Of a stretch of 64,000 nt of DNA, positions 27,601-35,984 are shown piece by piece (within the stretch, counting starts at the first letter, position 1; every line of letters starts with the position of its first letter). A program made the position numbers and the translations under genes. Below the pieces are notes generated by a model. The model saw nothing but the letters and a program-made list of their open reading frames with translations. It did not search any database and was not told the DNA's origin. This stretch comes from an uncultured Clostridia bacterium (lineage in GTDB: Bacteria; Bacillota; Clostridia; TANB77; CAG-508). The stretch covers positions 62,001-126,000 of the forward strand of contig CAKPAI010000004.1 in assembly GCA_934133005.1 (NCBI GenBank), given 5' to 3'.

Positions 27601-30600
27601 CTATTGCAGGAAATGTATGGAATGACAAAAATAAGGATGGAAGAAATGGCGGAAGTACTGATGAGGCAATGGAGAATATAATTGTTGTTCTACATTCACA
27701 AACTGAATCTGGAGATAAAACTTTATCTACAAAAACTGATAATAAAGGTGATTACAAATTTGAACAAGTAGATATTGCATATCCAAACTATGTGGAATTT
27801 AAGTACAACGGTGCATATTATATGCCAACTATATACAAAGCAAGTGGAGTAAATTGGAACAATTCTTCTAAAGTAGTAGAGAACATAAATGACAGAAGAA
27901 ATTTCAATAATAAATTTGGAATAATTACAAATAAGACTAACTCTTATACTAGGAATGAACTTGTAAGTAAGGGTGTAATAGATAGATTTGGTAATGTAAT
28001 GAAGAATAATTACAGTGACGAAACGGGTTATGCAAATGAATGTATAATCTCAGCATATACAGGACACAACCAAAATGATATCTTTTATCAAGATTTATAT
28101 GTTACAGAAAATACAAGAGCTGATTTAGGATTTAATAATTATGACTTTACACAATATATAAATCTAGGATTAATAGATAGACAAGAAGCTGATATTGCTA
28201 TAACAGAAGATATATTCTCGGTAACAGCAACTATTAATGGAAAGAGAGAAGATTATTCATATAACAACAAATGGAGTTACAAAACAACAAGCATATATGA
28301 AATTGATGAAAGAGTATCAAGAGGATATTATACAAATAATTATACAAGGGAAATATATAAATCTGACTATGATTATACAGGACAAAATCCTTTGGACATA
28401 TATGTTACATACCAACTTGCAGTAAAAAATCAATCTGATGAAATTGCAATAGTTGCAAATGAAATAGTAAACTATTATGATGAAGATTATAGTTTCTATG
28501 ATATTTACCTAGGATATGATAACGGAAATAGAGTTAATGTAGATAACCTATTTGAAGTTGGAGAAACAAGTAAATACAGTGAAACAAAAAATATACCAGG
28601 TTATAAGAATCTATATATAAGAAATGAAGAAAACAAAATAAAAATAACTGCTGGTGGAGAATGCTATATTTATGTAACATTTAAAGTTGACAGAGATGAA
28701 CATCTAAAAATAGAGCATGCAAAAGCAAGTGTTGTAGAGCTAAATGCATATTCAACATATTACTATGTAGATAATGCACCAAACAAAAATAATCCTAATA
28801 CACAAAAAGATTATGAAGTTGGAGAGATTGCAGGAATAATAGATATTGACTCTGTACCAGGAAGTGTTAATACATCTAAAATTAGTACAACTAATAAAGA
28901 AACTATGCTTTCAGGAAAAAGCAGTAATGAACTAAAGAATGAATATAAAATGGAAGATGATACTGATTTTGCACCAAGTTTAAAAATTGCATATGAATTC
29001 CAAGGTCAAATATTAGAAAGAAAAGTACAAGGAACAGTATGGGAAGAAAACAGAGACAAAACAGTAGATTATTCTCAAATTGGAAATGGTACACTTGATG
29101 AAAATGAAAATAAAATAGAAGGTGTAACTGTTGAATTAGTAAAAGTTAGCAACAACGAAGTTGTAAATAGTTGTAAATCGGACGAAAATGGAGCATATGT
29201 AATTAATGGCTTCATACCAGATGAATATTATGTAAGATTTGTATACGGTAAAGATGGCGGAAAATATAATGGACAAGATTATAAATCTACAATATATCAT
29301 CAAGATGGATTTGATATTCAAAATCCAGATACCAATAATAGATACAATCTAAAGGAAGCAAATGATACTACATTAAGAGAATCTGATGCAAGAGATTTAA
29401 ATGGCGATACAGGAATTATTGGAACAAGACAATATGTAAATAATTATTGTAATAACCAAGGAAATGGTGTTACAAATAAACTTGCAACAATGCTTAGTGA
29501 AGAAACAAGTGAAGAGTTTAAAAATAATGTTTATATGACGGCAAAATCTGGCTTAATAGATATACAAGTGGAATATGATAGAACAGAAAGTAAAACTTCA
29601 ACGATTGGATCAAATAATATAGGAAACGGAAATTATGATTTATCAGGTTTCTACAAATTAGAAAATCTAGATTTTGGATTGGTTGAAAGACCAAAGAGCC
29701 AGTTAGAATTAACAGTAGAACTTGCAAATGTAAAAGTTATTTTATCAAATGGTCAAATTCTATTTGATGCATCTGGACAAGCAACAAATGTTATGTGGAT
29801 AGCAAAAGACAAAAATACAAGTTACTATGAAGGAAACTTTATGAAAATACCAACTGTAAGGACCTACAATAATGGTCAAATTGTAGTAACTATGGATAAA
29901 GAAATCATGCATGGTGCAACAGTTCAACTAACTTACAAATTTGAAATAAAGAATATTGGTGAAGTAGATTATTATGACACTAAATTCTACTACTTAGGTG
30001 TTGAGGATAGACCATATACATCAAGTACAGTAAATATAGCTGATACTAATATTGTTACAACGAGTGCTAATACTGTAATAAGTTATGTTGGAACACAACT
30101 TACAGATGACGGAAATGCAACAAGAAATAACCTTCAATTCATGAAAGACTCAAATGAAGAATGGGATGTTATATCAATGAATGAAATAATGAGGGAAAAC
30201 CTAATTGATGAAAGAAATTGGGAAGATGCAAAAAAATATGCAACTATAATAAAAACAGATAAGCTAAACCCTAAATTAATTCCAATCTTAGTAAATGAAG
30301 AAAAAGGAACAACAACAAGCAAAGTAATGCTAGTTGAAACTATAACACCACAAACTTCAGATGATGACAGAACATACAATTGTATGGCTGAGATTATAAA
30401 AACAAATAATGATGTAGGTAGAAAAATGGCATACTCAGTTGTGGGTAACCAAAGCCCAGTAAAACAACCACAAGAAGTTGATGCAGATTCTGCAGAAAAC
30501 ATGGTAATATTACCTCCATTTGGACAAAATACAATGTATTATGTATTAGGAACGATTGTAGGAATTATACTAATAATAGGAGTGGTAGGTGTAATCTTAG

Positions 30601-30617
30601 TGATTAAGCGTAAATAA
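24663..30617 (+). CDS. Giant surface adhesin-like protein: DUF5057-like, VWA and SdrD B-like domains
   Basis: 1984 residues. N-terminal membrane segment (about 13-32), then a region to about residue 400 that resembles DUF5057 (SYIQSGYGVLCGHDTIGYN). A von Willebrand A domain has a full MIDAS: DVSGSMSGS near 571, GGTDYS near 640 and SDGEPN near 672. Two SdrD B/CnaB-type folds follow (GNVWNDKNKDGRNG near 983; GTVWEENRDKT near 1456). It ends with LPPFG, a hydrophobic helix and KRK, the layout of a sortase sorting signal in which Phe replaces the usual Thr. It starts with GTG preceded by GAGAGGGG. Likely an exposed adhesin or matrix-binding protein; ligand unknown. Confidence 0.85.
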   Translation: MKSKELKKRKIIMILVSLIVLCVIATAVTIGLTYNKVNSFFTAEGYSSADSTTVKGTFQLNTSVNASAANGKGGTNLSWSSVGENVVYKAYQKKDGANEWTPISMMDFYEKMDTVKVLNVYPHKRSDIDTVTFTYLDGTTKTLPKSAALKVWMEGGTMNENGTITTFDAYGKNPYTGQQLLYVTPVTSTEFNNNPSMIWNYDVVMFGTWDTNGNYEDQPNQEALNVIESYIQSGYGVLCGHDTIGYNWNDWGLSKLRKYFNIEVGKWGSDYRTATGIDYQDSWGYLSTKVIVDKQGLLTNFPWELPLGATLTIPAAHTCANAAKGETWMDFDKNQGSYFNGGGTDSSTNYYSYGKGDAYYYLTTYNNTAMIQTGHSNCNSTEDERKVLANTLFYLKQLTSTTSITDNSSQDLAAPNVPIAKFIRKEQKYISFSATDNGTPYSFYVEAYNKSDYKNVISTSNISTESVATGIKGYYYVIDDNEVNDFAIENAQFTTEKVEIDNSYIGKYVHVRAIDNAGNIGPVGHEQIEGQVTLDKTAKWVDAQNAIAEITLDVNVKEDEQNKPLDVIIVQDVSGSMSGSRMTLSKGALTDFSNKLYEAAPDSRIALVSFESSGHIVCGFTNANNKSSLISGINSLRASGGTDYSAGLQKAIDLINNSGNKKRDTYILFVSDGEPNSNGSGSAEARKLKAMGNVTTYGIGIQISSGTQIKNICGNENYYSINSDSDYQKVYTNIFKDIVSYTNENITCVDTISKYFKVADGQNLGSNVTVNNNEVVWNIGSMRSGNNSLKIKVQLKDEYRYSEKDINAWYETNDKAELTYMEHELMTDYKEWHKITTKTPILNYIYTPEIINIKVEENNASHGIEYFGLFTDENSTKTNIIRSINYAEANNTTFSVLPRDNYYLYMVDSEGNKLKDSHLWYYEITSLEGNIIQVKNGFRITNTPICTITQSSPKKPNVTNDILTVKNSKNSINLKRIWLTIAGNVWNDKNKDGRNGGSTDEAMENIIVVLHSQTESGDKTLSTKTDNKGDYKFEQVDIAYPNYVEFKYNGAYYMPTIYKASGVNWNNSSKVVENINDRRNFNNKFGIITNKTNSYTRNELVSKGVIDRFGNVMKNNYSDETGYANECIISAYTGHNQNDIFYQDLYVTENTRADLGFNNYDFTQYINLGLIDRQEADIAITEDIFSVTATINGKREDYSYNNKWSYKTTSIYEIDERVSRGYYTNNYTREIYKSDYDYTGQNPLDIYVTYQLAVKNQSDEIAIVANEIVNYYDEDYSFYDIYLGYDNGNRVNVDNLFEVGETSKYSETKNIPGYKNLYIRNEENKIKITAGGECYIYVTFKVDRDEHLKIEHAKASVVELNAYSTYYYVDNAPNKNNPNTQKDYEVGEIAGIIDIDSVPGSVNTSKISTTNKETMLSGKSSNELKNEYKMEDDTDFAPSLKIAYEFQGQILERKVQGTVWEENRDKTVDYSQIGNGTLDENENKIEGVTVELVKVSNNEVVNSCKSDENGAYVINGFIPDEYYVRFVYGKDGGKYNGQDYKSTIYHQDGFDIQNPDTNNRYNLKEANDTTLRESDARDLNGDTGIIGTRQYVNNYCNNQGNGVTNKLATMLSEETSEEFKNNVYMTAKSGLIDIQVEYDRTESKTSTIGSNNIGNGNYDLSGFYKLENLDFGLVERPKSQLELTVELANVKVILSNGQILFDASGQATNVMWIAKDKNTSYYEGNFMKIPTVRTYNNGQIVVTMDKEIMHGATVQLTYKFEIKNIGEVDYYDTKFYYLGVEDRPYTSSTVNIADTNIVTTSANTVISYVGTQLTDDGNATRNNLQFMKDSNEEWDVISMNEIMRENLIDERNWEDAKKYATIIKTDKLNPKLIPILVNEEKGTTTSKVMLVETITPQTSDDDRTYNCMAEIIKTNNDVGRKMAYSVVGNQSPVKQPQEVDADSAENMVILPPFGQNTMYYVLGTIVGIILIIGVVGVILVIKRK

Positions 30618-30626
30618 AACTAGAAG

Positions 30627-30654
30627 TTGGGGAGCTAAAGGCTCTCCAATTCTT
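30627..30654 (+). terminator. Hairpin terminator after the giant surface protein
   Basis: TTGGGGAGC (30627-30635) pairs with GCTCTCCAA (30641-30649) with one wobble. The T-tract is short. Confidence 0.65.
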
Positions 30655-30674
30655 AAAAAAATCCAAAAGTAGTA

Positions 30675-30704
30675 TTGACAAAGAAGGTTACGGTGGTTTA
30701 TAAT
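30675..30704 (+). promoter_or_regulatory. Strong promoter of rpsU
   Basis: TTGACA at 30675-30680 and TATAAT at 30699-30704, 18 bp apart. Confidence 0.88.
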
Positions 30705-30711
30705 AGTAAAC

Positions 30712-30727
30712 GTGTAAAAACTTACAC
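30712..30727 (+). promoter_or_regulatory. 5'-terminal hairpin of the rpsU transcript
   Basis: GTGTAA-aaac-TTACAC starts within a few bases of the expected transcription start, so it would cap the 5' end of the mRNA. Such hairpins can stabilise transcripts. Confidence 0.5.
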
Positions 30728-30786
30728 ATAGAAGGATAATAATTCCAGACGAATGCAATAGATGCACCGGAAGGAGGGGAATATAG

Positions 30787-30957
30787 ATGTCAGAAGTTAA
30801 AGTAAATAATGGAAATATAGAAGATGCCTTAAAAAGATTTAAAAGACAATGCGCTAGAAATGGAGTATTACAAGAGGTACGTAAAAGAGAACATTATGAA
30901 AAACCTAGTGTAAAAAGAAAGAAAAAGTCAGAGGCAGCTAGAAAGAGAAAATTTTAA
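30787..30957 (+). CDS. rpsU: 30S ribosomal protein S21
   Basis: 56 residues: a short variable head, then EDALKRFKRQCARNGVLQEV, which matches S21, and a lysine/arginine-rich tail ending ARKRKF. S21 binds near the 3' end of 16S rRNA close to the anti-Shine-Dalgarno region. AAGGAGG stands before the ATG. It has its own strong promoter and a long-stem terminator, and is followed by yqeY, the usual Firmicutes order. Confidence 0.96.
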   Translation: MSEVKVNNGNIEDALKRFKRQCARNGVLQEVRKREHYEKPSVKRKKKSEAARKRKF

Positions 30958-30973
30958 TTTAAAATAAAAGAAA

Positions 30974-31026
30974 AGAGGCGTTTTTTAAAATATTTATATT
31001 TTATTAAAACGTCTCTAAGTTTTTTT
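30974..31026 (+). terminator. Terminator between rpsU and yqeY
   Basis: AGAGGCGTTTT (30974-30984) pairs with AAAACGTCTCT (31006-31016), followed by a T-run. Confidence 0.85.
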
Positions 31027-31041
31027 GAAGGGAGAAAGAAT

Positions 31042-31482
31042 ATGTTAAAAGAAAAATTATTAGAAGATTTAAAATCAGCAATGAAGGAGAAAAATGTAAA
31101 TAAGAAAAATGCTGTACAAATGGTAAGAACAGCAATCTTACAAACAGAAAAAGATAATGGAGTAGAAGTAACTGATGAACAAATAATAGATATCATGGCA
31201 AAAGAGGTAAAAAAGAGAAAAGATAGCATTGCAGATTTTGAAAAAGCACAAAGACAAGACTTAATAGATCAAATTAATGATGAAATAGCAGCATTAGAAG
31301 TATATTTACCAAAGCAGTTAACAGATGATGAATTAGAAACAAAAATAAAGGCAATAATAGAAAAAGTAGATGCTAAGGATATAAAAGACTTAGGAAAAGT
31401 AATGAAAGAAGCAAAAACAGAAATTGGTGCACAAGCAGATGGAAGAAGAATAAATGAAACTGTAAGAAAGCTACTTTCATAA
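31042..31482 (+). CDS. yqeY: YqeY/GatB-tail family protein
   Basis: 146 residues, the family's normal size. It begins with an amphipathic LLEDLKSAMKEKNVNKKNAV segment followed by VRTAILQTEKDNG and ends IGAQADGRRINETVRKLLS, matching the tRNA-binding tail domain of GatB. The precise role is unresolved; the fold suggests tRNA or amidotransferase-related binding. It is next to rpsU as in many Firmicutes. GAAGGGAG precedes the ATG. Confidence 0.93.
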   Translation: MLKEKLLEDLKSAMKEKNVNKKNAVQMVRTAILQTEKDNGVEVTDEQIIDIMAKEVKKRKDSIADFEKAQRQDLIDQINDEIAALEVYLPKQLTDDELETKIKAIIEKVDAKDIKDLGKVMKEAKTEIGAQADGRRINETVRKLLS

Positions 31483-31509
31483 AAGTTATAAACAAAAGGA
31501 GGACAATGT

Positions 31510-32793
31510 GTGGATAAGCTAACTGAATTTGAATTAAAAGAAGGAATTAAGCTACATTGTATAAATACAGAAAATAAATTTAAAACAAACTTAATATCAG
31601 TGTTTTTAACAAGCGATTTATCAAAAGAATCAATAACTAAAAAAGCATTATTACTTTCAGTGCTAAGAAGAGGCGATAATGTATTAAAAAGTCAGAATGA
31701 AATAAACAAAAAATTAGAGGATTTATATGGCGCAGAACTAGACTGTGGTGTTGATAAAAACGGAGATAATCATGTATCAAAATTTTATATGGAAACATTA
31801 AACGATAAATATACATTAAATACTACAAATGTACTTAAAGAAAGCATTGATGTATTATTTGATATAATATTAAATCCAATTATAGAAAACGGGAAATTTA
31901 AAGAAGAATATTTTTGGGGCGAAAAAGAAAATCTAAAGCAAATAATAGAGGCTAGAAAAGACAATAAAAGAGCATACAGTACAATAAGATGTATAGAAGA
32001 AATGTATAAAGATGAGCCATATGGACTATATAAATATGGTTATATAGAAGATTTAGAAAAAATAACTAATGAAGATTTATATAAAACTTATAATGAACTT
32101 ATAAATAATGCTAAAATAGATATATTTGTATCTGGAAATATTGATGAAGAAGTAGTAAAAGAATTAATAAGTAAAAAAATAGATAAACTAAATGCAAGAA
32201 ATTATAAAATAAAAAAATCTAGCAATAATGTTGAACAAACTAAGACTAAAACAATAATTGAAAGAACAAATGTAGCTCAAGGAAATCTTAATATCGGAAT
32301 GAAATTTAATTCAAAGTCACAAAAAGATAATATAAATGCAGCAGTGTATAATGCTGTGCTTGGCGGTGGTGCAAATTCAAAATTATTCCAAAATGTAAGA
32401 GAAAAAGCAAGTTTGGCATATTCAGCAGGATCAATGTATATAAAAACAAAAGATGCAATGATAATAAAGTGTGGAATAGATCCTGAAAACTATGAAAAAA
32501 CACTAGATATTGTAAAAAAACAGTTAGAAGATATGCAAGATGGAAAATTTACTTTAGAAGATATTGAAAAAGCAGTTGAATTAATTGTGGCAAGTTATAA
32601 ATCAATGCAGGACGAGCAAGACTCAGAGATAACATATTACTTTACAAAAGAGTTAAATCAAGATAATATGTCTGTAAATGATTATATTGAAACTATTAAA
32701 AAAGTTAGTAAGGAAGATATAATAGGTATTGCTAAAAAAATAAAAATTAGCACAATTTACTTTTTAACAAAGGAGGAAAATGCTAATGAATAA
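31510..32793 (+). CDS. M16 peptidase-like protein lacking the zinc motif (YmfF-type)
   Basis: 427 residues with the two-lobed M16 fold: an N-terminal half without HxxEH (LLLSVLRRGDNVLKSQNEIN occupies that place) and a C-terminal half with AVLGGGANSKLFQNVREKAS, the signature R/Y region. It should be the non-catalytic partner of the next gene, as in the YmfF/YmfH pair of Bacillus. GTG start with AGGAGG 7 nt upstream; an ATG at 31506 is out of frame. Its end overlaps the next gene. Confidence 0.85.
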   Translation: MDKLTEFELKEGIKLHCINTENKFKTNLISVFLTSDLSKESITKKALLLSVLRRGDNVLKSQNEINKKLEDLYGAELDCGVDKNGDNHVSKFYMETLNDKYTLNTTNVLKESIDVLFDIILNPIIENGKFKEEYFWGEKENLKQIIEARKDNKRAYSTIRCIEEMYKDEPYGLYKYGYIEDLEKITNEDLYKTYNELINNAKIDIFVSGNIDEEVVKELISKKIDKLNARNYKIKKSSNNVEQTKTKTIIERTNVAQGNLNIGMKFNSKSQKDNINAAVYNAVLGGGANSKLFQNVREKASLAYSAGSMYIKTKDAMIIKCGIDPENYEKTLDIVKKQLEDMQDGKFTLEDIEKAVELIVASYKSMQDEQDSEITYYFTKELNQDNMSVNDYIETIKKVSKEDIIGIAKKIKISTIYFLTKEENANE

Positions 32794-34063
32794 AATTGAA
32801 AATGCAAAAATAAAAGAAGTATGTTATGAAGAGGTATTACCTAATGGACTTAGAGTAATGATAGTTCCTAAAAAAGGAATAGAAAAGAAATATATAATTT
32901 GGGCCACAAGGTTTGGTTCGATAGACAATACATTTATAGATCAAGAAAGTGGAGAAAAAGTAAATGTGCCAGATGGAATAGCTCATTTCCTAGAGCATAA
33001 AATGTTTGAACAAAAAAATGGAGTAGATAGTTTATATAAACTTATGGCACTTGGAATTGATGCAAATGCTTATACTACAAATGACCATACAGCATATTTA
33101 TTTGAGTGTAGTGATCATTTCTATGAAGGTTTGGATGAACTTATGGACTATGTTCAAAATCCATACTATACAGATCAAAATGTTGAAAAGGAAAAAGGAA
33201 TAATTGGTCAAGAAATAAGAATGTATGATGATGATCCATCATGGCAATTATATATAAATACTATGGATTGTTTATATAAAAATAACCCGATAAAAATTGA
33301 TATAGCAGGAACACAGGAAACAATTGCTCCAATAAACCCACAAATGTTATATACTTGCTACAACAATTTTTACCATCCAAGTAATATGGTACTTGTTGTA
33401 GTTGGTGATTTTGAACCAAAAGAATTATTAGAAGAGATAAAAAAGAGACTTATACCAAAAGAAAAAAGAGCTGAAATTAAAAGAATTTATCCAGAAGAAC
33501 CAAGTATGATAAATAAAAAAGAAAAAGAGGTTTCTATGGATGTAAGTCAGCCTTTGTTTATGATAGGAGTAAAAGTAGATAGCAATATAGAATCTAAAGA
33601 AAAAGTAAAGGAACATATAGCCATAGAAATTATATTAAATATGTTACTTGGAAAAAGTTCAAAATTATTTGATGAACTTTATGAGAAAAATTTATTACTA
33701 GATGAACCTTCTATGGAATTTGAATTCTCAAAAGAATATGCACATATTTTAATATGTGCACAGTCTAAAAATCCCAAAGAAGTGTATAATAAAATTTTGG
33801 ATGAAATCAAAAAATTAAAAGAATCGGGAATAAATGAAGCTGATTTTGAAAGAATAAAGAAAAAAATATATGGAGATTATGTTATTGAATATAACAATGT
33901 CGGTAGCATTGGAAGGATGTTTGTATCAGATTCAATAAAAGGAATAAATAGTTTTGACTATATAAATGAATTTGATGATGTTGATGAAGAATACACAAAG
34001 AAAATTTTAGAAAATGTATTTGATGAAAGCAAAACAGTTATATCTATAGTCAATCCAGTTTAA
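32786..34063 (+). CDS. M16 zinc metallopeptidase (YmfH-type)
   Basis: 425 residues from ATG 32786 (AGGAGG 9 nt upstream; the ATG at 32780 is only 3 nt away). The active site HFLEHKMFE (H-x-x-E-H) lies near residue 71, with the third ligand Glu expected in VEKEKGIIGQEI about 70 residues later. A C-terminal lobe follows (NMLLGKSSKLFDELYEKNLL). It probably forms a heterodimer with the upstream zinc-less homologue and cleaves small peptides. The genes overlap, so they are coupled. A terminator follows. Confidence 0.92.
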   Translation: MNKIENAKIKEVCYEEVLPNGLRVMIVPKKGIEKKYIIWATRFGSIDNTFIDQESGEKVNVPDGIAHFLEHKMFEQKNGVDSLYKLMALGIDANAYTTNDHTAYLFECSDHFYEGLDELMDYVQNPYYTDQNVEKEKGIIGQEIRMYDDDPSWQLYINTMDCLYKNNPIKIDIAGTQETIAPINPQMLYTCYNNFYHPSNMVLVVVGDFEPKELLEEIKKRLIPKEKRAEIKRIYPEEPSMINKKEKEVSMDVSQPLFMIGVKVDSNIESKEKVKEHIAIEIILNMLLGKSSKLFDELYEKNLLLDEPSMEFEFSKEYAHILICAQSKNPKEVYNKILDEIKKLKESGINEADFERIKKKIYGDYVIEYNNVGSIGRMFVSDSIKGINSFDYINEFDDVDEEYTKKILENVFDESKTVISIVNPV

Positions 34064-34075
34064 ATAAACTAATAG

Positions 34076-34106
34076 TCTAATGTCTAAAAAGGACATTAGA
34101 TTTTTT
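34076..34106 (+). terminator. Terminator after the M16 pair
   Basis: TCTAATGTC (34076-34084) pairs with GACATTAGA (34092-34100), followed by a run of six Ts. Confidence 0.88.
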
Positions 34107-34141
34107 ATATAAGAATAAAAAGATTAATATGAAATTTTTGC

Positions 34142-34148
34142 TGTCGAA
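34142..34148 (+). promoter_or_regulatory. Candidate Spo0A box upstream of the Spo0E-like gene
   Basis: TGTCGAA in the 303-bp gap 34064-34366. Apart from this site and the promoter at 34269, I see nothing else in that gap. Confidence 0.35.
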
Positions 34149-34268
34149 AAATGTAGAAAAGTTAAGCATAAGGAATAAAAATATAAAAAATACCAAAATA
34201 TAGTAAAAAAAATTTACTTTATGACATACGAAAATACGCTAAAAAGCTTGATAAATAAAGAAAAAACG

Positions 34269-34297
34269 TTGACGAAAAAGAAAGAATATGGTAATCT
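34269..34297 (+). promoter_or_regulatory. Promoter of the Spo0E-like gene
   Basis: TTGACG at 34269-34274 and TAATCT at 34292-34297, 17 bp apart. Confidence 0.6.
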
Positions 34298-34346
34298 ATC
34301 TATAGAAAAAAGAAACAAAAAGAGGAAAGTTTTTAGAAAGGGGAAA

Positions 34347-34358
34347 CAGCGAAAGCTG
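34347..34358 (+). promoter_or_regulatory. Tetraloop hairpin between ribosome site and start of the Spo0E-like gene
   Basis: AAAGGGG (34337-34343) is 23 nt from the ATG at 34367. CAGC-gaaa-GCTG lies between, so folding it shortens the spacing to about 11 nt. Confidence 0.4.
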
Positions 34359-34366
34359 AGAAAAAT

Positions 34367-34507
34367 ATGTTAGATAACGAAATATGTAAATTAAGAGAAA
34401 AATTAAATAATAGCATATTAAATGGGGACGATTATTCAATAACATATAAACTAAGTGTAGAACTAGATGAATTAATTGCACAGTATTATAGAGAAAGCAA
34501 AGCTTAA
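34367..34507 (+). CDS. Spo0E-family aspartyl-phosphate phosphatase
   Basis: 46 residues, a helical hairpin with SVELDELIAQYY, the Spo0E signature S-x-E-L-D, in the second helix. Spo0E proteins remove phosphate from Spo0A~P and so delay sporulation. It has its own promoter and lies directly before the T4SS locus. A Spo0A-box-like site lies 220 bp upstream, which could make a feedback loop. Confidence 0.85.
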   Translation: MLDNEICKLREKLNNSILNGDDYSITYKLSVELDELIAQYYRESKA

Positions 34508-34541
34508 AATTGGACATGGAGTATAAATTTTCAAAAAAATA

Positions 34542-34570
34542 TTGACTTATTTTTTGATATTATTTATAAT
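34542..34570 (+). promoter_or_regulatory. Promoter of the T4SS pilin operon
   Basis: TTGACT at 34542-34547 and perfect TATAAT at 34565-34570, 17 bp apart. The transcript would start near 34577. Confidence 0.85.
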
Positions 34571-34587
34571 TAAAGTATTAGAGAAAA

Positions 34588-34594
34588 TGTCGAA
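34588..34594 (+). promoter_or_regulatory. Candidate Spo0A box in the T4SS operon leader
   Basis: TGTCGAA lies about 11 bp after the predicted transcription start and before the ribosome site of the first pilin gene. In abrB, Spo0A~P represses from boxes at the same kind of position. Confidence 0.4.
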
Positions 34595-34608
34595 AAGTAG
34601 GTGATTAT

Positions 34609-34980
34609 ATGAAAAAATTAAAGATAACAGTTTTACTTATAAATTTAATATTACTAACAATAAACTGTATAGCACTTACTTCATATGCAGCTGGAACAGG
34701 TATAATAGATCCAGACAAAGTTGTAAATAACCTAAATATTGAAACTCCAGCAGAACTTACTACAAAAGTAAATAATGTTTTAGGAACAATACAAGTAATT
34801 GGTACAGTAATTTCTGTAGTTGCGATAATAGTAATAGGAATTAAGTACATGACAGGAAGTGTTGAATCTAAGGCATCATATAAAAAGGTTATGATACCAT
34901 ACATCGTAGGAGCATTTTTAATATTTGGAATAAGTAATATAGTACCGGTATTATATAATATATTTAAAGGACTAGAATAA
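34609..34980 (+). CDS. TrbC/VirB2-like pilin subunit 1
   Basis: 123 residues: a cleavable signal peptide (about 1-27, ending TSYA-A), a short extracytoplasmic stretch and two membrane segments (about 60-82 and 95-115). Between them is the loop GIKYMTGSVESKASYKKVMIPYIVG, which is shared almost unchanged with the third pilin gene. This is the VirB2/TrbC layout. It is the first gene of the locus, with AGGTGAT before the ATG. In conjugative systems the pilin forms the channel or an external fibre; here the role is unproven. Confidence 0.8.
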   Translation: MKKLKITVLLINLILLTINCIALTSYAAGTGIIDPDKVVNNLNIETPAELTTKVNNVLGTIQVIGTVISVVAIIVIGIKYMTGSVESKASYKKVMIPYIVGAFLIFGISNIVPVLYNIFKGLE

Positions 34981-35044
34981 ACAACAATATAGGGAAAACT
35001 TGAAAAAAAATAATATATGTTGTATAATAAAAAGGGGTAGTTAT

Positions 35045-35437
35045 ATGAAAAAATACATAAAGAAGATATTTAGTATAATTATGTTATTTCTAATAGTTAT
35101 ATTATTAAATACTCCACAAACATATGCAGGACCTTCATTAGATGATGTTATAAAACAGGGAGATGATTTCCTATCTGGAGGTAATACTAGTGGAACAGTT
35201 AGTGATGATGATATATTAGAAACATCAGATTTTATATATGGTGTGTTAATGTTCATAGGAATTGCTGTAGCATTTATATGGGGAGTTATTTTAGGAATAA
35301 GGTTTGTAACAGGAGCAATGGCAGAAAAAGCGGATGTAAAACAAGAAATTATGGTATACATATTCGGTTGTGCTATATTATTCTTAGCACCAACTATTTG
35401 GAAGCTAGTGCTAGGTGTTACACAAGGAATTCAATAA
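35045..35437 (+). CDS. TrbC/VirB2-like pilin subunit 2
   Basis: 130 residues from ATG 35045 (AAGGGG upstream; the ATG at 35000 would add a 15-residue head and lacks a ribosome site). Signal peptide to about residue 28 (QTYA-G), an acidic Gly/Ser/Thr linker, then two membrane segments split by GIRFVTGAMAEKADVKQEIM. It is the most divergent of the three pilin-like genes: the loop is acidic and lacks the KASYKKVMIP pattern. It sits 64 bp after pilin 1. It may be a minor subunit. Confidence 0.75.
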   Translation: MKKYIKKIFSIIMLFLIVILLNTPQTYAGPSLDDVIKQGDDFLSGGNTSGTVSDDDILETSDFIYGVLMFIGIAVAFIWGVILGIRFVTGAMAEKADVKQEIMVYIFGCAILFLAPTIWKLVLGVTQGIQ

Positions 35438-35515
35438 TTATAATGTTATTAATATTCTCATACACAGAGTAGGAGATATATAAATAAAAGCAAAAAAATA
35501 AGGAGGAAATAAATT

Positions 35516-35890
35516 ATGAAAAAAACAGTTAAAGTTATGTCAATAATATTATTAGCTGTAATGTTTTTAACTGTAGCCGCAACAATGGTTAATGCTGTTG
35601 ATATTGCAGGAACAATAAGCAATGTTGGAAATGGTACTTATAGTGGAAATGAAGTTACAAATACTGGTAAGAAAATTGTTGGTATAGTTCAAGTTGTTGG
35701 TGTAGTTGTTGCAGTTGTTGTTATACTAGTAATTGGTATAAAATATTTAGTTGGTAGTGCTGAACAAAAAGCTGAATACAAGAAAACAATGATACCTTAC
35801 ATAGTTGGTGCTGTACTTGTATTTGCAGGTTCAACAATAGTAAATGTTATTTACAATGTAACAGTTAGCATGACAAACGGAAGTAACTAG
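35516..35890 (+). CDS. TrbC/VirB2-like pilin subunit 3
   Basis: 124 residues with a signal peptide (about 1-28, ending VNA-V), a Gly/Asn/Thr-rich head and two membrane segments. The inter-helix loop GIKYLVGSAEQKAEYKKTMI closely matches pilin 1, so they are recent paralogues. AAGGAGG lies before the ATG. It is followed by a perfect-stem terminator that separates the three pilins from the machinery genes, which is expected if pilin is needed in large excess. Confidence 0.8.
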   Translation: MKKTVKVMSIILLAVMFLTVAATMVNAVDIAGTISNVGNGTYSGNEVTNTGKKIVGIVQVVGVVVAVVVILVIGIKYLVGSAEQKAEYKKTMIPYIVGAVLVFAGSTIVNVIYNVTVSMTNGSN

Positions 35891-35927
35891 TATTACATAG
35901 AAGTTACGAAAAAATTACAAAAAAATT

Positions 35928-35954
35928 AAAAGTGCATTTAAATGCACTTTTTTT
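35928..35954 (+). terminator. Terminator after the pilin genes
   Basis: AAAGTGCATTTAAATGCACTTT is a perfect palindrome followed by a T-run. Confidence 0.88.
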
Positions 35955-35984
35955 GCGTTTTTTGTTACATTTTAGATTACTATA

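Noticed and set aside
24663..30617. Standard LPXTG cell-wall anchoring
   Set aside because: The motif reads LPPFG, so it is not the canonical site.
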